Shown here piece by piece: positions 1-9,781 of a DNA stretch of 64,000 nucleotides. Every line of letters begins with the position of its first letter. The first letter of the stretch is position 1. Source of the stretch: Lysobacterales bacterium. Lineage in GTDB: Bacteria; Pseudomonadota; Gammaproteobacteria; Xanthomonadales; SZUA-38. The notes below the pieces were generated by a model, which saw nothing but the letters and a program-made list of their open reading frames with translations, did no database searches and was not told where the DNA came from. The stretch is taken from NCBI GenBank assembly GCA_030065125.1, contig JASJDM010000032.1:1-64000 (forward strand), given 5' to 3'. The translations under genes and the position numbers were made by a program.

Positions 1-8
1 AAGCCGGC

Positions 9-35
9 TTTACTCTGTCCCTTTACTCTGACCCC
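9..35. repeat. Direct repeat TTTACTCTG x2 (REP-like relic)
   Basis: TTTACTCTG occurs at 9-17 and again at 22-30, separated by TCCC and followed by ACCCC. On the other strand this reads GGGGTCAGAGTAAA followed by a second CAGAGTAAA, a phrase I associate from memory with repeats flanking REP-type Y1 transposases in gammaproteobacteria. No transposase is visible here; the rest of 1-103 holds only the xerD upstream region. Confidence 0.4.
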
Positions 36-103
36 AGAAATCCCGTTCACCAGGCCGCGGAGCGGCCGTTCCCCAGCGCCCGCAGCGCGCGTTCCCTCGC
101 TCC

Positions 104-1012
104 ATGAGCACCGAACTTCCCGCGGCCGACCAAACACTTATCGAATCTTTCCTCGACCGCGTCTGGGCGGAGCAGGGGCTGGCGGACAACTCCCTGGACA
201 GCTACCGCTTCGACCTGAGCGGCTTTGCCCTGTACCTGCGGGGTTCGGGGCAGGCGCTGGCGGAAGCCCAGCGGGCGGATGTGCTGGAATACCTGGGTCG
301 GCGCACCCGGCTCGGGTTCTCGGCCCCCTCCAATGCGCGGCTGTTGTCCTGCCTGCGTGGATTTTTTGGTGACTTGCTGCGGCGGGGGATGCGCCGGGAC
401 GATCCCACCGACCGGGTGGATAACCCGCGTCAGGGCCGCCGCTTGCCCAAGACCATCAGCGAGTCAGAAGTCGAGGCGCTGCTGCAGGCACCGGACCTGG
501 ATCAGCCACTGGGGTTGCGCGACCGCGCCATGCTGGAGCTGATGTATGCCACTGGCTTGCGGGTGTCGGAACTGGTAGGCCTGCGCAGTGACCAGCTCAA
601 CATGCGCCAGGGCGTGCTGGCCGCCTTCGGCAAGGGCAGTAAGGAACGACTGGTGCCCATCGGTGAAGAGGCCCTGGTCTGGATGCGACGGTATCTGGAC
701 CAGGCGCGGCCCGAACTGCTGGGCCAGCGGATGTGCGACGAATTGTTCGTGACCCGCCGGGGCAGTGGAATGACCCGTCAGGCATTCTGGTACCTGGTCA
801 AACGCTACGCCCTGCAGGCGGGCATCGATACCTCAATTTCCCCCCACGCGCTGCGTCACTCTTTTGCCACCCACCTGCTCAATCACGGTGCTGATCTTCG
901 AGTGGTGCAACTCCTGCTGGGCCACTCCGACCTGTCCACCACTCAGATTTATACCCACGTGGCGCGGGAGAGCCTCAAGTCCCTGCACCGCGAGCATCAT
1001 CCGCGAGGCTGA
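104..1012 (+). CDS. xerD: Site-specific tyrosine recombinase XerD
   Basis: This 302-residue tyrosine recombinase is of the size of XerD, which with XerC resolves chromosome dimers at dif during cell division under FtsK control. The N-terminal SAM-like core-binding domain covers about residues 8-95. The catalytic domain shows the active-site set: Arg in ATGLRVSELVGL, Lys in the KGSKERLVPIG beta-hairpin, HALRHSFATHLL (His and Arg), LGHSDLSTTQIY (His) and the nucleophile Tyr283. XerD is preferred over XerC because dsbC lies directly downstream, as in the xerD-dsbC pair of Escherichia coli, but XerC cannot be excluded by motif alone. The ATG at 104 gives the usual length. The 186-nt gap after it suggests that dsbC may have its own promoter. 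Confidence 0.93.
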   Translation: MSTELPAADQTLIESFLDRVWAEQGLADNSLDSYRFDLSGFALYLRGSGQALAEAQRADVLEYLGRRTRLGFSAPSNARLLSCLRGFFGDLLRRGMRRDDPTDRVDNPRQGRRLPKTISESEVEALLQAPDLDQPLGLRDRAMLELMYATGLRVSELVGLRSDQLNMRQGVLAAFGKGSKERLVPIGEEALVWMRRYLDQARPELLGQRMCDELFVTRRGSGMTRQAFWYLVKRYALQAGIDTSISPHALRHSFATHLLNHGADLRVVQLLLGHSDLSTTQIYTHVARESLKSLHREHHPRG

Positions 1013-1198
1013 GCCGAAACACCGCCTTCCGGCGGCAGATTGGCGCCACAGGTCACCGGGGCGCGAGCGCCGGATGCCCCGCGTTGACGCCTCGGTTACA
1101 ATTGGCGGTTTAGCCTCGGACTGGTTCCGGGTGAAATTAATCGCCGGTGCCCCGGTCTAATGGAGCATCAGCGAGTGGACGAATCAAGAGGACAAATC

Positions 1199-1909
1199 GT
1201 GAAAAAGATCCTGTGGATGGCCCTATGCGTGTTGCTGGCCGGCGCCAGCCAGGCCGACGAGTTCGAAGCCGTGCGCAAAGCCATCAAAAGCCTCGCCCCC
1301 AACGTGACCATCGACGAGGTGAAGCCGGCACCCTTTGAAGGGTTTGCCGAGGTCCTGCTGGGTGCCCAATTGCTCTACGTGTCCGAGGACGGGCGCTACC
1401 TCATCGACGGTACCGTGATTGACGTTCAGAACGGTCGCAATCTCTCTGAGCTCAGCCGCGGCGCGGTGCGCAAGGAGAAACTCGGCGAGCTGCCGGGGGC
1501 GGAACTCATTTCCTTCAAGGCCACCACCGAAACCAGGCACCAGATCACTGTGTTTACCGACATTGACTGCGGCTACTGTCGGCGACTGCACGAACAGATG
1601 GGTCAGTACAACGAACTGGGCATCGAGGTGAACTACCTGTTCTTCCCCCGCGCCGGCGTCGGCTCAGCGTCCTTCCAGAAAGCCGTCTCGGTCTGGTGCG
1701 CCGACGACCAGAACTCGGCCATGACCGCGGCCAAAGCCGGTCAGGAAGTCGAACCCAAACAGTGCACCAACCCCGTCGAGGCCCACTACGAGCTCGGGCG
1801 ACAGCTGGGTGTCACTGGGACGCCAGCCCTGGTTTCGTCCAACGGCACCCTGATTCCGGGCTACGTGCCGCCCGCAGCACTGCTGGGACAGCTCAACAAC
1901 ATCGAGTAG
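1199..1909 (+). CDS. dsbC: Thiol:disulfide interchange protein DsbC
   Basis: DsbC is the periplasmic disulfide isomerase that reshuffles wrong disulfides and is kept reduced by DsbD. I place the start at GTG 1199 because AGAGGA lies just upstream and the product then begins with a clean signal peptide (Lys-Lys, then ILWMALCVLLAGASQA). An in-frame ATG at 1160 would bury that signal behind 13 polar residues. The mature protein has the N-terminal dimerisation region, a linker and a thioredoxin fold with the CGYC active site at residues 124-127 and the cis-Pro in TGTPALV. At 236 residues it matches the family. A 7-bp stem with a 15-nt loop (1923-1951) follows the stop codon but has no T-run. Confidence 0.92.
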   Translation: MKKILWMALCVLLAGASQADEFEAVRKAIKSLAPNVTIDEVKPAPFEGFAEVLLGAQLLYVSEDGRYLIDGTVIDVQNGRNLSELSRGAVRKEKLGELPGAELISFKATTETRHQITVFTDIDCGYCRRLHEQMGQYNELGIEVNYLFFPRAGVGSASFQKAVSVWCADDQNSAMTAAKAGQEVEPKQCTNPVEAHYELGRQLGVTGTPALVSSNGTLIPGYVPPAALLGQLNNIE

Positions 1910-1922
1910 TTCCGAACCCCGG

Positions 1923-1951
1923 TGCCCGGCCCAAAAAAGTGGTACCGGGCA
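1923..1951 (+). terminator. Hairpin downstream of dsbC, weak terminator candidate
   Basis: TGCCCGG (1923-1929) pairs perfectly with CCGGGCA (1945-1951) around a 15-nt A-rich loop. There is no poly-T tract after it, so intrinsic termination is doubtful; it could be an mRNA-stabilising or regulatory hairpin in the 100-nt dsbC-purL gap. Confidence 0.3.
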
Positions 1952-2009
1952 GGGTAAGTGCTGGTATGATCCATCGCGCTTACCCAACGAACATCGTGGT
2001 CCATAATCA

Positions 2010-5000
2010 ATGACGGTACGCTGCCTGCTTGGTGCGCCCGCCCTGTCGGAATTTCGAATCGAGAAGATTAACCGTCGGCTGCTGAATCAGGGGCTGACGG
2101 TCAGTGACTGCCGGCAGGTGTTTGTGGTCCAGCTTGACGACCCGATAGTGCCGGGGGACTGGGAGCGGCTGACCCGCCTGCTGGGCAGCCATCAGGAGAT
2201 CCCGGCCGAGCAGCTGGATCCGCGGGATGTCTACGTTACCCCCCGCTTCGGAACCATTTCTCCCTGGGCCTCCAAGGCTACGGATATTGCCCATCGCTGC
2301 GGCCTTAAGCTGTGCCGCCGGGTTGAGCATGGTCGGCGCTACCGTTTTGAACAGGCCCTGGCCGATGATCAGGCGACGGGCCTGGGACTGAATGACCGCA
2401 TGACGGAATCGGTGTCGCGCCGGCCGGGGCAGCTGGACGCGCTGTTTGAGCAGGGGGAGCCCGCACCGCTTGCCCGGGTGCCGGTGCTGGCGGCCGGGCT
2501 GGAAGCGCTGCAGCAGGCCAACGGCGAGCTTGGGCTGGCCCTGTCCGCTGACGAGATGGACTACCTGGCCGGCGCTTTCACCCAGCTTGGCCGTGATCCC
2601 ACCGACGCCGAGCTGATGATGTTCGCTCAGGCCAACTCCGAGCACTGCCGGCACAAAATCTTCAACGCTCGCTGGACCCTGGATCAGGAGGATCGCGACA
2701 AGAGCCTGTTCCAGATGATCCGGCACACTCACGAGCGCCATCCAGAGGGTGTGATCACCGCGTACGCCGACAACGCTGCCATCATCGACGGCTTCGAATC
2801 CAACCGCTTCATGGTGAACCCGCAAACAGGCATCTACCACGAGAGCCTCGAGCACGCCCACATCATGATCAAGGTGGAAACCCACAACCACCCGACCGCA
2901 ATTTCACCCTATCCCGGCGCATCGACCGGGTCGGGCGGTGAGATTCGCGACGAGACTGCCACCGGTCGCGGTGGAAAACCCAAGGCCGGCCTCACCGGAT
3001 TTTCCGTGTCCAACCTGAGGATTCCGGGTTTTGAGCATCCCTGGGAGGCGGATCACGGCCGGCCGGGGCGGCTGGCATCCGCCCTGGACATCATGCTGGA
3101 AGGCCCCATCGGAGCCGCGGCGTTCAACAACGAGTTCGGAAGACCCGCCCTGTCGGGATATTTCCGTACCTTTGAACAGGACTGTGGCCAGGGCCCCCGG
3201 GGAGAGCGCCTGCTGCGCGGATATCACAAGCCCATCATGCTGGCCGGCGGCATGGGCAACATCCGTTCGCGCGCCACGGCCAAGAACCAGCTCAATCCCG
3301 GTGACCCCATCATCGTCCTGGGCGGCCCCGCCATGCTGATTGGCCTGGGTGGTGGTGCAGCCTCTTCCATGACCAGCGGCTCCAGCGCCGAGGACCTGGA
3401 CTTTGCCTCGGTGCAGCGCGACAACCCCGAGATGCAGCGGCGCTGCCAGGAAGTGGTGGACCGTTGCTGGGCTCAGGGGGTCAACAACCCCATCGTGTCG
3501 ATTCACGACGTGGGAGCGGGCGGGCTGTCCAATGCCATACCCGAACTGCTGCACGACAGCGAGCGGGGCGGTGCGCTGGAGTTGCGCGAGGTGGGCAACG
3601 CAGACCCGGGCATGTCCCCCATGCAGATCTGGTGCAACGAAGCCCAGGAACGTTACGTGCTGGGAGTCCAGGCTGACCGCCTGGAAGACTTCCTGTCGCT
3701 GTGCCGCCGGGAGCGGTGCCCGGTGGCCGTGGTGGGTGAGGCCACCGAAGACCCGCACCTGCAGCTGGCTGACCGCCACTTCAGCGACAGGCCGGTGGAC
3801 CTGCCCATGTCAGTACTGTTTGGCAACACACCGGCCATGCATCGGGTCGCCAGGCGCAGCCCGTCGCAGGCAGCCGCCGATGACTGGCAGGACATTCAGC
3901 TGGATGAAGCCGTGTCCCGGGTGCTGGCGCTGCCGGCGGTGGCATCCAAGAATTTTCTGATCACCATTGGCGACCGCACGGTGGGTGGCCTGGTTCACCG
4001 TGACCAGATGGTGGGTCCCTGGCAGGTGCCGGTGGCCGACGCGGCGGTGACCATGAACGACTTTCGCGGCTATCACGGCGAGGCCATGGCGGTGGGAGAG
4101 CGCACGCCCCTGGCAGTGACCGACGCGCCGGCATCAGGTCGCATGGCCGTCGGTGAAGCGGTCACCAACATGGCGGGTGCCGGGGTGGCGCGCCTGTCCG
4201 ACATCAAGCTTTCCGCCAACTGGATGGCGGCGGCCGGCGCCCCGGGCGAGGACGCGGCCCTGTTCGACACGGTCAAGGCCGTGGGGCAGGAACTCTGCCC
4301 CGAGCTGGGACTGTGTATCCCGGTGGGCAAGGACTCATTGTCCATGCAGACGGTGTGGCGGCAGGATGGCCAGGACCGCCGGATGACGGCACCGCTGTCG
4401 CTGATCGTGTCGGCATTTGCCCCGGTTCCCGACGTTCGCCGGGCAGTGACCCCGCAGCTGCAGGATCAGGACAGCTGCCTGCTGCTGATCGACCTTGGAG
4501 ATGGTCGCAGCCGCCTGGGCGGCTCCGCCCTGGCCCAGGTGTATGGACGCGAGCTGGGCCAGGTGCCGGACCTGGACCAGCCCCAGAGGCTGGTCGGGTT
4601 TTTCCGGTGCATGGCGCGGCTGACCGCAGACGAACTGATCCTGGCCTACCACGACCGGTCCGACGGCGGACTGCTGGCCACCCTGCTGGAAATGGCTTTC
4701 GCGGGACGTGTCGGCCTGAACATTCAGGTTCCCGAGGAGGTTGATGTCCTGTCGTGGCTGTTCAACGAAGAGCTGGGGGCAGTGATCCAGGTTGCGGCAG
4801 ATCAGCTGGATCCGGTGATGGAACAGTTCCGCCAGGCAGGTCTGGGGGAGCTGGTGCACCTGATCGGGGCCCCCGCTGCCGACGGCCCGATCAACTTCCA
4901 GCGCCAGGAGGAAACCCTGCTCCAGGGTGAACGCGGCCAGTTTCAGCGGCGTTGGGCCGAGACCAGTTTTGCCATGCAGTCCATGCGCGACCACCCGGAT

Positions 5001-5882
5001 TGCGCACGACAGGAACATGAGACCCACGCGTCCGACGACCCCGGCCTGTCACCCCGGATCAGCTTCGACGCGGACCACGACATTGCCGCACCGCTGGTGG
5101 GTGTGGGTGCCTCGCCGCCGGTGGCCATCCTGCGAGAGCAGGGAGTCAACGGCCATACCGAGATGGCGGCTGCCTTTCACCTGGCCGGCTTCGAATCCGT
5201 GGATGTGCATATGTCGGACCTGATTGCCGGCCGGCATCACCTTTCGAATTTTCGCGGCCTGGTGGCCTGTGGTGGGTTTTCCTACGGCGACGTGCTCGGC
5301 GCCGGCCAGGGCTGGTCCCGGGCCATCCTGTTCCGGGACGAACTGCGCAGCCAGTTCGAAGAATTCCTGGCTGCCCGGGACCGGTTCGCCCTCGGCGTGT
5401 GTAATGGTTGCCAGATGCTGGCCGGACTGGCCCGACTGATTCCCGGCGCGGAAGGCTGGCCGACTTTCGTTCGCAACCGATCAGAACAGTTCGAGGCCAG
5501 GCTCAGCCTGGTGGAAGTCACCGACTCGCCGTCGATACTGCTGACCGGAATGACTGGCTCCCGCATACCCGTGGCCGTGGCTCATGGTGAAGGGCGGGTG
5601 CGGTTCGAAGGTGCGGCCGCGCCCCTGGAGCGTCGCCTGGCGCTCAGATTTGTCGACAACCGCGGTGAGCCGACCGAACGGTACCCGCACAATCCCAACG
5701 GCTCCCTGGATGGCATCACCGGCGTGTGCAATGCGGACGGCAGGGTGACCATCATGATGCCCCACCCGGAGCGGGTATTCCGCAGCGTCCAGCTGTCGTG
5801 GGCTCCGCCGGACTGGTCCGAGTACAGCCCCTGGATGAGGATGTTCCGTAATGCCCGCTGCTGGGTAGAGGACGGCCCATGA
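2010..5882 (+). CDS. purL: Phosphoribosylformylglycinamidine synthase, single-chain PurL
   Basis: The enzyme converts FGAR, ATP and glutamine to FGAM in step four of de novo purine synthesis in the cytosol. At 1290 residues it is the large single-chain proteobacterial type, containing the N-terminal PurS-like domain, the linker, two AIR-synthase-like ATP-binding halves and a C-terminal class I glutamine amidotransferase. Diagnostic stretches include [33 protein letters not shown] and the amidotransferase nucleophile Cys1131 in GVCNGCQML, with a matching His-Pro-Glu in [11 protein letters not shown] near the C terminus. No key residue appears to be missing. The stop codon overlaps the start of the next gene by four bases, so the small membrane protein is translationally coupled although functionally unrelated. 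Confidence 0.97.
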   Translation: MTVRCLLGAPALSEFRIEKINRRLLNQGLTVSDCRQVFVVQLDDPIVPGDWERLTRLLGSHQEIPAEQLDPRDVYVTPRFGTISPWASKATDIAHRCGLKLCRRVEHGRRYRFEQALADDQATGLGLNDRMTESVSRRPGQLDALFEQGEPAPLARVPVLAAGLEALQQANGELGLALSADEMDYLAGAFTQLGRDPTDAELMMFAQANSEHCRHKIFNARWTLDQEDRDKSLFQMIRHTHERHPEGVITAYADNAAIIDGFESNRFMVNPQTGIYHESLEHAHIMIKVETHNHPTAISPYPGASTGSGGEIRDETATGRGGKPKAGLTGFSVSNLRIPGFEHPWEADHGRPGRLASALDIMLEGPIGAAAFNNEFGRPALSGYFRTFEQDCGQGPRGERLLRGYHKPIMLAGGMGNIRSRATAKNQLNPGDPIIVLGGPAMLIGLGGGAASSMTSGSSAEDLDFASVQRDNPEMQRRCQEVVDRCWAQGVNNPIVSIHDVGAGGLSNAIPELLHDSERGGALELREVGNADPGMSPMQIWCNEAQERYVLGVQADRLEDFLSLCRRERCPVAVVGEATEDPHLQLADRHFSDRPVDLPMSVLFGNTPAMHRVARRSPSQAAADDWQDIQLDEAVSRVLALPAVASKNFLITIGDRTVGGLVHRDQMVGPWQVPVADAAVTMNDFRGYHGEAMAVGERTPLAVTDAPASGRMAVGEAVTNMAGAGVARLSDIKLSANWMAAAGAPGEDAALFDTVKAVGQELCPELGLCIPVGKDSLSMQTVWRQDGQDRRMTAPLSLIVSAFAPVPDVRRAVTPQLQDQDSCLLLIDLGDGRSRLGGSALAQVYGRELGQVPDLDQPQRLVGFFRCMARLTADELILAYHDRSDGGLLATLLEMAFAGRVGLNIQVPEEVDVLSWLFNEELGAVIQVAADQLDPVMEQFRQAGLGELVHLIGAPAADGPINFQRQEETLLQGERGQFQRRWAETSFAMQSMRDHPDCARQEHETHASDDPGLSPRISFDADHDIAAPLVGVGASPPVAILREQGVNGHTEMAAAFHLAGFESVDVHMSDLIAGRHHLSNFRGLVACGGFSYGDVLGAGQGWSRAILFRDELRSQFEEFLAARDRFALGVCNGCQMLAGLARLIPGAEGWPTFVRNRSEQFEARLSLVEVTDSPSILLTGMTGSRIPVAVAHGEGRVRFEGAAAPLERRLALRFVDNRGEPTERYPHNPNGSLDGITGVCNADGRVTIMMPHPERVFRSVQLSWAPPDWSEYSPWMRMFRNARCWVEDGP

Positions 5883-6508
5883 GCGCCCATCCTGACGATT
5901 ATTCCCTCAAGCGATTCATGCTGTCGGCCATTCTCTGGCTGCCGCTGTCGTTTTTTGTCTGGTTTCTGTGGTCCGGCGTATTCGTGGCGCCGGTTGAATG
6001 GCTGGTGCAGTGGATCCTGAACCTGTGGGCACCGGACAGTTTCAACGACGTGCTGCGCACGGGTTATCAGCTGGAAATCGAGGTTTTCATCGAGCTGCCG
6101 CCGGAAATGTCGCGCATCGGCCAGGGGCGGCCGGTGGCGGCCATCCCGGTCAACCCAATGATTTACGGGTATGGCTTCCCGCTGCTGGCCGGCCTGGCCA
6201 TCTCCACGCCGCAGCCGCTGCTCCAGCGGGCGCTGCAGCTGGTGGCCGGCTACCTGGCGGTGGCGCTGGTTCAGGCCTGGGGGACCGTATTTGAAATCTT
6301 CCAGACCCTGTATTTCCAACTGGGGGAAGAAGGGCGCGCCACCCTGGAAGCCCTCGGCATATCCCCGGACCTGATTGCCCTGGGGTATCAGTTCGGATAC
6401 CTGATTCTGCCCGGCGTGGTCCCCGTTGCGCTTTGGATACTGATGAACCGCCGGTTTATCGAAGGGCTGGTGCCGGCCTGGCACTTTGAAGGCGATCGCG
6501 GCGGCTGA
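5879..6508 (+). CDS. Exosortase H-associated-type membrane protein
   Basis: This is a 209-residue multipass inner-membrane protein. Membrane segments are visible at about residues 10-35 ([19 protein letters not shown]), 93-120, 123-145 and 170-190. The conserved-looking blocks [19 protein letters not shown] and [20 protein letters not shown] match, from memory, the family named exosortase H-associated membrane protein, which normally sits beside the IPTLxxWG-CTERM exosortase XrtH. No exosortase and no IPTL-CTERM protein is encoded in this window, so the gene looks orphaned from its partner or belongs to a wider family. It overlaps purL by four bases (ATGA). The exact biochemical role is unknown; the family assignment rests on pattern memory and is moderate. 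Confidence 0.65.
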   Translation: MSAHPDDYSLKRFMLSAILWLPLSFFVWFLWSGVFVAPVEWLVQWILNLWAPDSFNDVLRTGYQLEIEVFIELPPEMSRIGQGRPVAAIPVNPMIYGYGFPLLAGLAISTPQPLLQRALQLVAGYLAVALVQAWGTVFEIFQTLYFQLGEEGRATLEALGISPDLIALGYQFGYLILPGVVPVALWILMNRRFIEGLVPAWHFEGDRGG

Positions 6509-6677
6509 TCGCGACTTCGGAAAATCGCCCGGAAACTCCACGCGGCATTGGTGGTCAGTTAGACTGAGGACCCAGGAAAGCACGGGAAAGGGAAGAGCCG
6601 GGCGGATATCGCGGCTGCCGGGAAGGGCAGAGCGCCAACCACCCGGGTTTCGCACCCGCGATTCAGAATAATCGACT

Positions 6678-6692
6678 GCCAGTGATACTGGC
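6678..6692. promoter_or_regulatory. 15-bp palindrome just upstream of gspE
   Basis: GCCAGT-gat-ACTGGC is a perfect 6-3-6 dyad ending 12 bases before the gspE ATG, within the 196-nt gap that opens the T2SS operon. Its position would suit an operator or a structured 5' UTR. No regulator is identified; this is inference from symmetry alone. Nothing else clear is seen in 6509-6704. Confidence 0.35.
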
Positions 6693-6704
6693 CCGGTAAC
6701 TGCT

Positions 6705-8513
6705 ATGGAATCTGCGCAACAACCAGAACCGCGGCAAGAGTCGTCCCCGGAACACCATGGGGAAGTGAGCCAACAAGTTGGCCAGGAACTGCCGGAACCG
6801 CCGGAGCAGCTGGAGCAATCCGGACCCATCGGGAAGTTCGAACGCGAACTGTGCGACCGGCTGGTGGCGGAAGGCCGACTGCGGGAAGACGACCTCAGCA
6901 AGGCGGAACGGCTGGCCGAGGAAAGTGACGTCAGCTTTGTCAGCCTGATGATCCGATTGGGGCTGGTGTCCGAGAGGGACGTGGCTGAGGCTACGGCCAG
7001 CCTGCTGAAGCTGCCGCTGGTCGCGGGCAAGGATTATCCCGAGGTCACGCCCAGTATCGAACTGCCCATGCGGTTCATGCGCGAGCACCACCTGGTGCCG
7101 GTGGACGAGGACAAGGACAGCGTGCGCGTGGTCATGTCCAATCCCCGTGACCGTTACTCCCGGCGTGCTGTCTCCATGGCGGTGGACAAGGACGTGGTGG
7201 TCAACGTGGGCATCGAGTCTGAAATCGACGACGCCATCGAGCGGTACTTCGGCGGCGGCCGCTCGGCCATGGGCCAGATTGTGGAGAATCTGACCGACGA
7301 AGCCGCAGCCGGTGAAGATGACGTCGAGCACCTGCGTGACCTGGCCTCGGAGGCGCCGGTCATCCGCCTGGTCAACCTCATCATGCAGCGGGCGGTTGAA
7401 TCCCGCGCCTCGGATATTCACATTGAACCCTTCGAGAGCCGGCTCAAAGTGCGTTACAGGATTGACGGTGTGCTGCAGGAAACCGAGGCGCCGCCGGCCA
7501 GTTCCACCGCTGCTGTTATCAGCCGGGTCAAGATCATGGCCAAGCTCAATATTGCCGAGCGCAGGCTGCCCCAGGACGGACGTATCATGCTGCGGGTGCA
7601 GGGCAAGGAACTGGACCTGCGTGTATCCACCGTGCCCACCGCCCACGGGGAAAGTGTGGTCATGCGTATCCTGGACCGCCAGAGCGTGGTGCTGGATTTC
7701 GAGAAGCTTGGATTTCGCGGCGGAGTACTGGACCGCTTCAACATGGTGCTGGATCAGCCCCACGGTATCATCCTGGTCACCGGCCCCACCGGCAGTGGTA
7801 AGACCACCACGCTGTATACGGCCCTGTCCAAGATCAACACCCCCGAGCGCAAGATCATCACCGTGGAAGACCCGGTGGAATACCAGATCGAGGGGGTCAA
7901 CCAGATCCAGGTCAAGCCCAGCATCGGGCTGGATTTCGCCAACGCCCTGCGCTCCATCGTGCGGCAGGATCCCGACGTGATCATGATTGGGGAAATGCGT
8001 GACCTGGAGACCGCCAAGATCGCCATCCAGTCAGCCCTCACGGGGCACCTGGTGCTTTCCACCATTCACACCAACGATGCGGCCGGCGGCGTAACCCGCC
8101 TGCTGGACATGGGCGTTGACGACTACCTGCTGGTCTCCACGGTCAACGGCATCCTCGCCCAGCGCCTGGTGCGGCGGCTTGACGACGAATCCAAGGAGCG
8201 TTTCCGGGCGCTGCCAGAGGTGGTTAAAGAACTGGGCCTGGAAAAATATACCGACGAGCGGCCCATCCACCTGTACCGACCCGTGCCGTCGGATCGCACC
8301 GCCACCGGCTATCTGGGGCGTTCATCCATTCTGGAATTCCTGGAAATGAGTGACCCGATCCGTCGGCTGGTGATGCGGCGGGCTGACGCCGGCGAAATAC
8401 ACGACCTTGCCCGCAGCGAAGGCATGCGCACCATGTACGAGGATGGCCTCAGCAAGTGCATCGACGGCCTCACTACCGTGGAAGAGGTCATGCGGGTCAC
8501 CCAGGACAACTGA
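6705..8513 (+). CDS. gspE: Type II secretion ATPase GspE lacking the tetracysteine motif
   Basis: GspE is the cytoplasmic hexameric ATPase that powers pseudopilus assembly in the type II secretion system. After a Glu/Gln/Pro-rich N-terminal tail the protein has the N1/N2 (MshEN-like) domains at about residues 45-170, then the RecA-like core with Walker A GPTGSGKT at about 360-367, the Asp box, Walker B IMIGEMRD and the His box LSTIHTNDA. The zinc-binding region that normally carries two CxxC pairs between the AQRLVRRL helix and the GYLGRSSILEF block has none of the four cysteines; the segment reads RRLDDESKERFRALPEV instead. The only cysteines lie near the N terminus (ELCDRL) and C terminus (SKCIDG). 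This is the first gene of an xps-ordered operon. Length is slightly above usual because of the N-terminal tail. Confidence 0.95.
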   Translation: MESAQQPEPRQESSPEHHGEVSQQVGQELPEPPEQLEQSGPIGKFERELCDRLVAEGRLREDDLSKAERLAEESDVSFVSLMIRLGLVSERDVAEATASLLKLPLVAGKDYPEVTPSIELPMRFMREHHLVPVDEDKDSVRVVMSNPRDRYSRRAVSMAVDKDVVVNVGIESEIDDAIERYFGGGRSAMGQIVENLTDEAAAGEDDVEHLRDLASEAPVIRLVNLIMQRAVESRASDIHIEPFESRLKVRYRIDGVLQETEAPPASSTAAVISRVKIMAKLNIAERRLPQDGRIMLRVQGKELDLRVSTVPTAHGESVVMRILDRQSVVLDFEKLGFRGGVLDRFNMVLDQPHGIILVTGPTGSGKTTTLYTALSKINTPERKIITVEDPVEYQIEGVNQIQVKPSIGLDFANALRSIVRQDPDVIMIGEMRDLETAKIAIQSALTGHLVLSTIHTNDAAGGVTRLLDMGVDDYLLVSTVNGILAQRLVRRLDDESKERFRALPEVVKELGLEKYTDERPIHLYRPVPSDRTATGYLGRSSILEFLEMSDPIRRLVMRRADAGEIHDLARSEGMRTMYEDGLSKCIDGLTTVEEVMRVTQDN

Positions 8514-8533
8514 AGCACCCGCGGAACCACAGC

Positions 8534-9748
8534 ATGCCGACATTCCGCTACAAAGCCGTTACCCCCAGCGGGGACATCATGCAGGGCCAGATGGAAGCCG
8601 TGTCCACCCAGGAGGTGGTGTCCCGGCTGCAGGCCGACGGCAATGTTCCCATTTCCGCAGAGGAGTCCGGTCAGGGCGCCGCGGGTTCCATGCTGGACTT
8701 TCTGTCCGGCGGCCGCCGGGTTTCCCAGCGCGATACCGGACTGTTGACCCAGCAGCTGGCCACCCTGCTGGGCGCCGGACTGCCACTGGATCGCGCCCTG
8801 CAGATCCTGGAGGACCTGGCGGAGTCCGAGCCCCTGCAGAAGCTGATCAAGGCCATCCGCGACCAGGTTCGGGGTGGCTCATCCCTGTCCGACGCGCTGG
8901 AAAGTCAGCACGGCGTTTTCCCGCGCATGTACATCAACATGGTGCGCGGCGGCGAGGCAGGCGGCACCCTGGAATCTACCCTGGCGCGCCTGGCGGACTA
9001 CATGAAACGCTCCAAGGAGCTGCGCGACAGCGTCATCTCGGCCCTGATCTATCCGGCCCTGCTGGTGGTTCTGGCCATTGGTTCGCTAATGGTGCTGCTG
9101 GCCTACGTGGTGCCCCAGTTCACGCCGATCTTCGAGGAACTGGGCGAAGGGCTGCCCCTGATCACCGAGCTGGTGCTGCTGGTAGGTCGCATCCTGCAGG
9201 GCTACTGGTGGGCGCTGGCCATAGGATTCTTCGGGATATTTGCCTACTTCCGCCAGCAGATGGCCCAGGCCGAGTCGCGCCTGCGCTGGGATGCCCGGCT
9301 GCTGCGGTCACGGGTGACCGGCTCGCTGGTGTCCAGGATTGAAATGGCGCGCCTGGCCCGGACCGTGGGCACGCTGCTTTCCAATGGCGTGCCGCTGCTG
9401 ACCTCGCTGTCCATCGGCAAGAGTGTGCTCAGTAACACGGTCATGGCCGAGGGTGTCGAGGCTGCCGCCAAAGAGGTCAAAACCGGGGATTCACTGGCCC
9501 ACGCCCTGGCTGCCACCGAGCTGTTTCCCAAGCTGGCGCTGCAGATGATCAGCGTGGGGGAAGAAACGGGTCGGCTGGACACCATGCTGAACGACGTGGC
9601 TGATGCCTACGACGTGGAAGTCAAGACCACCGTGGACCGGATGATGGCGCTGCTTGTGCCGGCCCTGACCCTGGTGCTGGCGGCCCTGATTGCCATGATC
9701 ATTATCGCGGTCATGCTGCCCATCCTGCAGGTGACCGAACTGGTGTGA
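8534..9748 (+). CDS. gspF: Type II secretion inner-membrane platform protein GspF
   Basis: GspF is the polytopic inner-membrane platform protein that couples the GspE ATPase to pseudopilin extraction. I start it at ATG 8534 (MPTFRYKAVTPSG), the standard N terminus; the reading frame is open further upstream but there it only overlaps the end of gspE. Two repeated cytoplasmic T2SSF domains are visible at about residues 70-190 and 275-395, each followed by hydrophobic segments (ALIYPALLVVLAIGSLMVLLAYVVPQF and LLVPALTLVLAALIAMIIIAVMLP), with a further membrane segment near residues 220-240. The length of 404 residues is normal. It lies 20 nt after gspE in the same operon. Confidence 0.96.
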   Translation: MPTFRYKAVTPSGDIMQGQMEAVSTQEVVSRLQADGNVPISAEESGQGAAGSMLDFLSGGRRVSQRDTGLLTQQLATLLGAGLPLDRALQILEDLAESEPLQKLIKAIRDQVRGGSSLSDALESQHGVFPRMYINMVRGGEAGGTLESTLARLADYMKRSKELRDSVISALIYPALLVVLAIGSLMVLLAYVVPQFTPIFEELGEGLPLITELVLLVGRILQGYWWALAIGFFGIFAYFRQQMAQAESRLRWDARLLRSRVTGSLVSRIEMARLARTVGTLLSNGVPLLTSLSIGKSVLSNTVMAEGVEAAAKEVKTGDSLAHALAATELFPKLALQMISVGEETGRLDTMLNDVADAYDVEVKTTVDRMMALLVPALTLVLAALIAMIIIAVMLPILQVTELV

Positions 9749-9781
9749 CCCACCGGAATCAAAATAAACGAGAGGTTTAAC

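Noticed and set aside
1074..1110. Promoter for dsbC (TTGACG and TACAAT)
   Set aside because: The two elements are only about seven bp apart, so they cannot work as a -35/-10 pair; no better pair was found.
5582..7030. A 482-residue minus-strand open frame across purL and gspE
   Set aside because: Antisense of two strong genes, with low-complexity composition.
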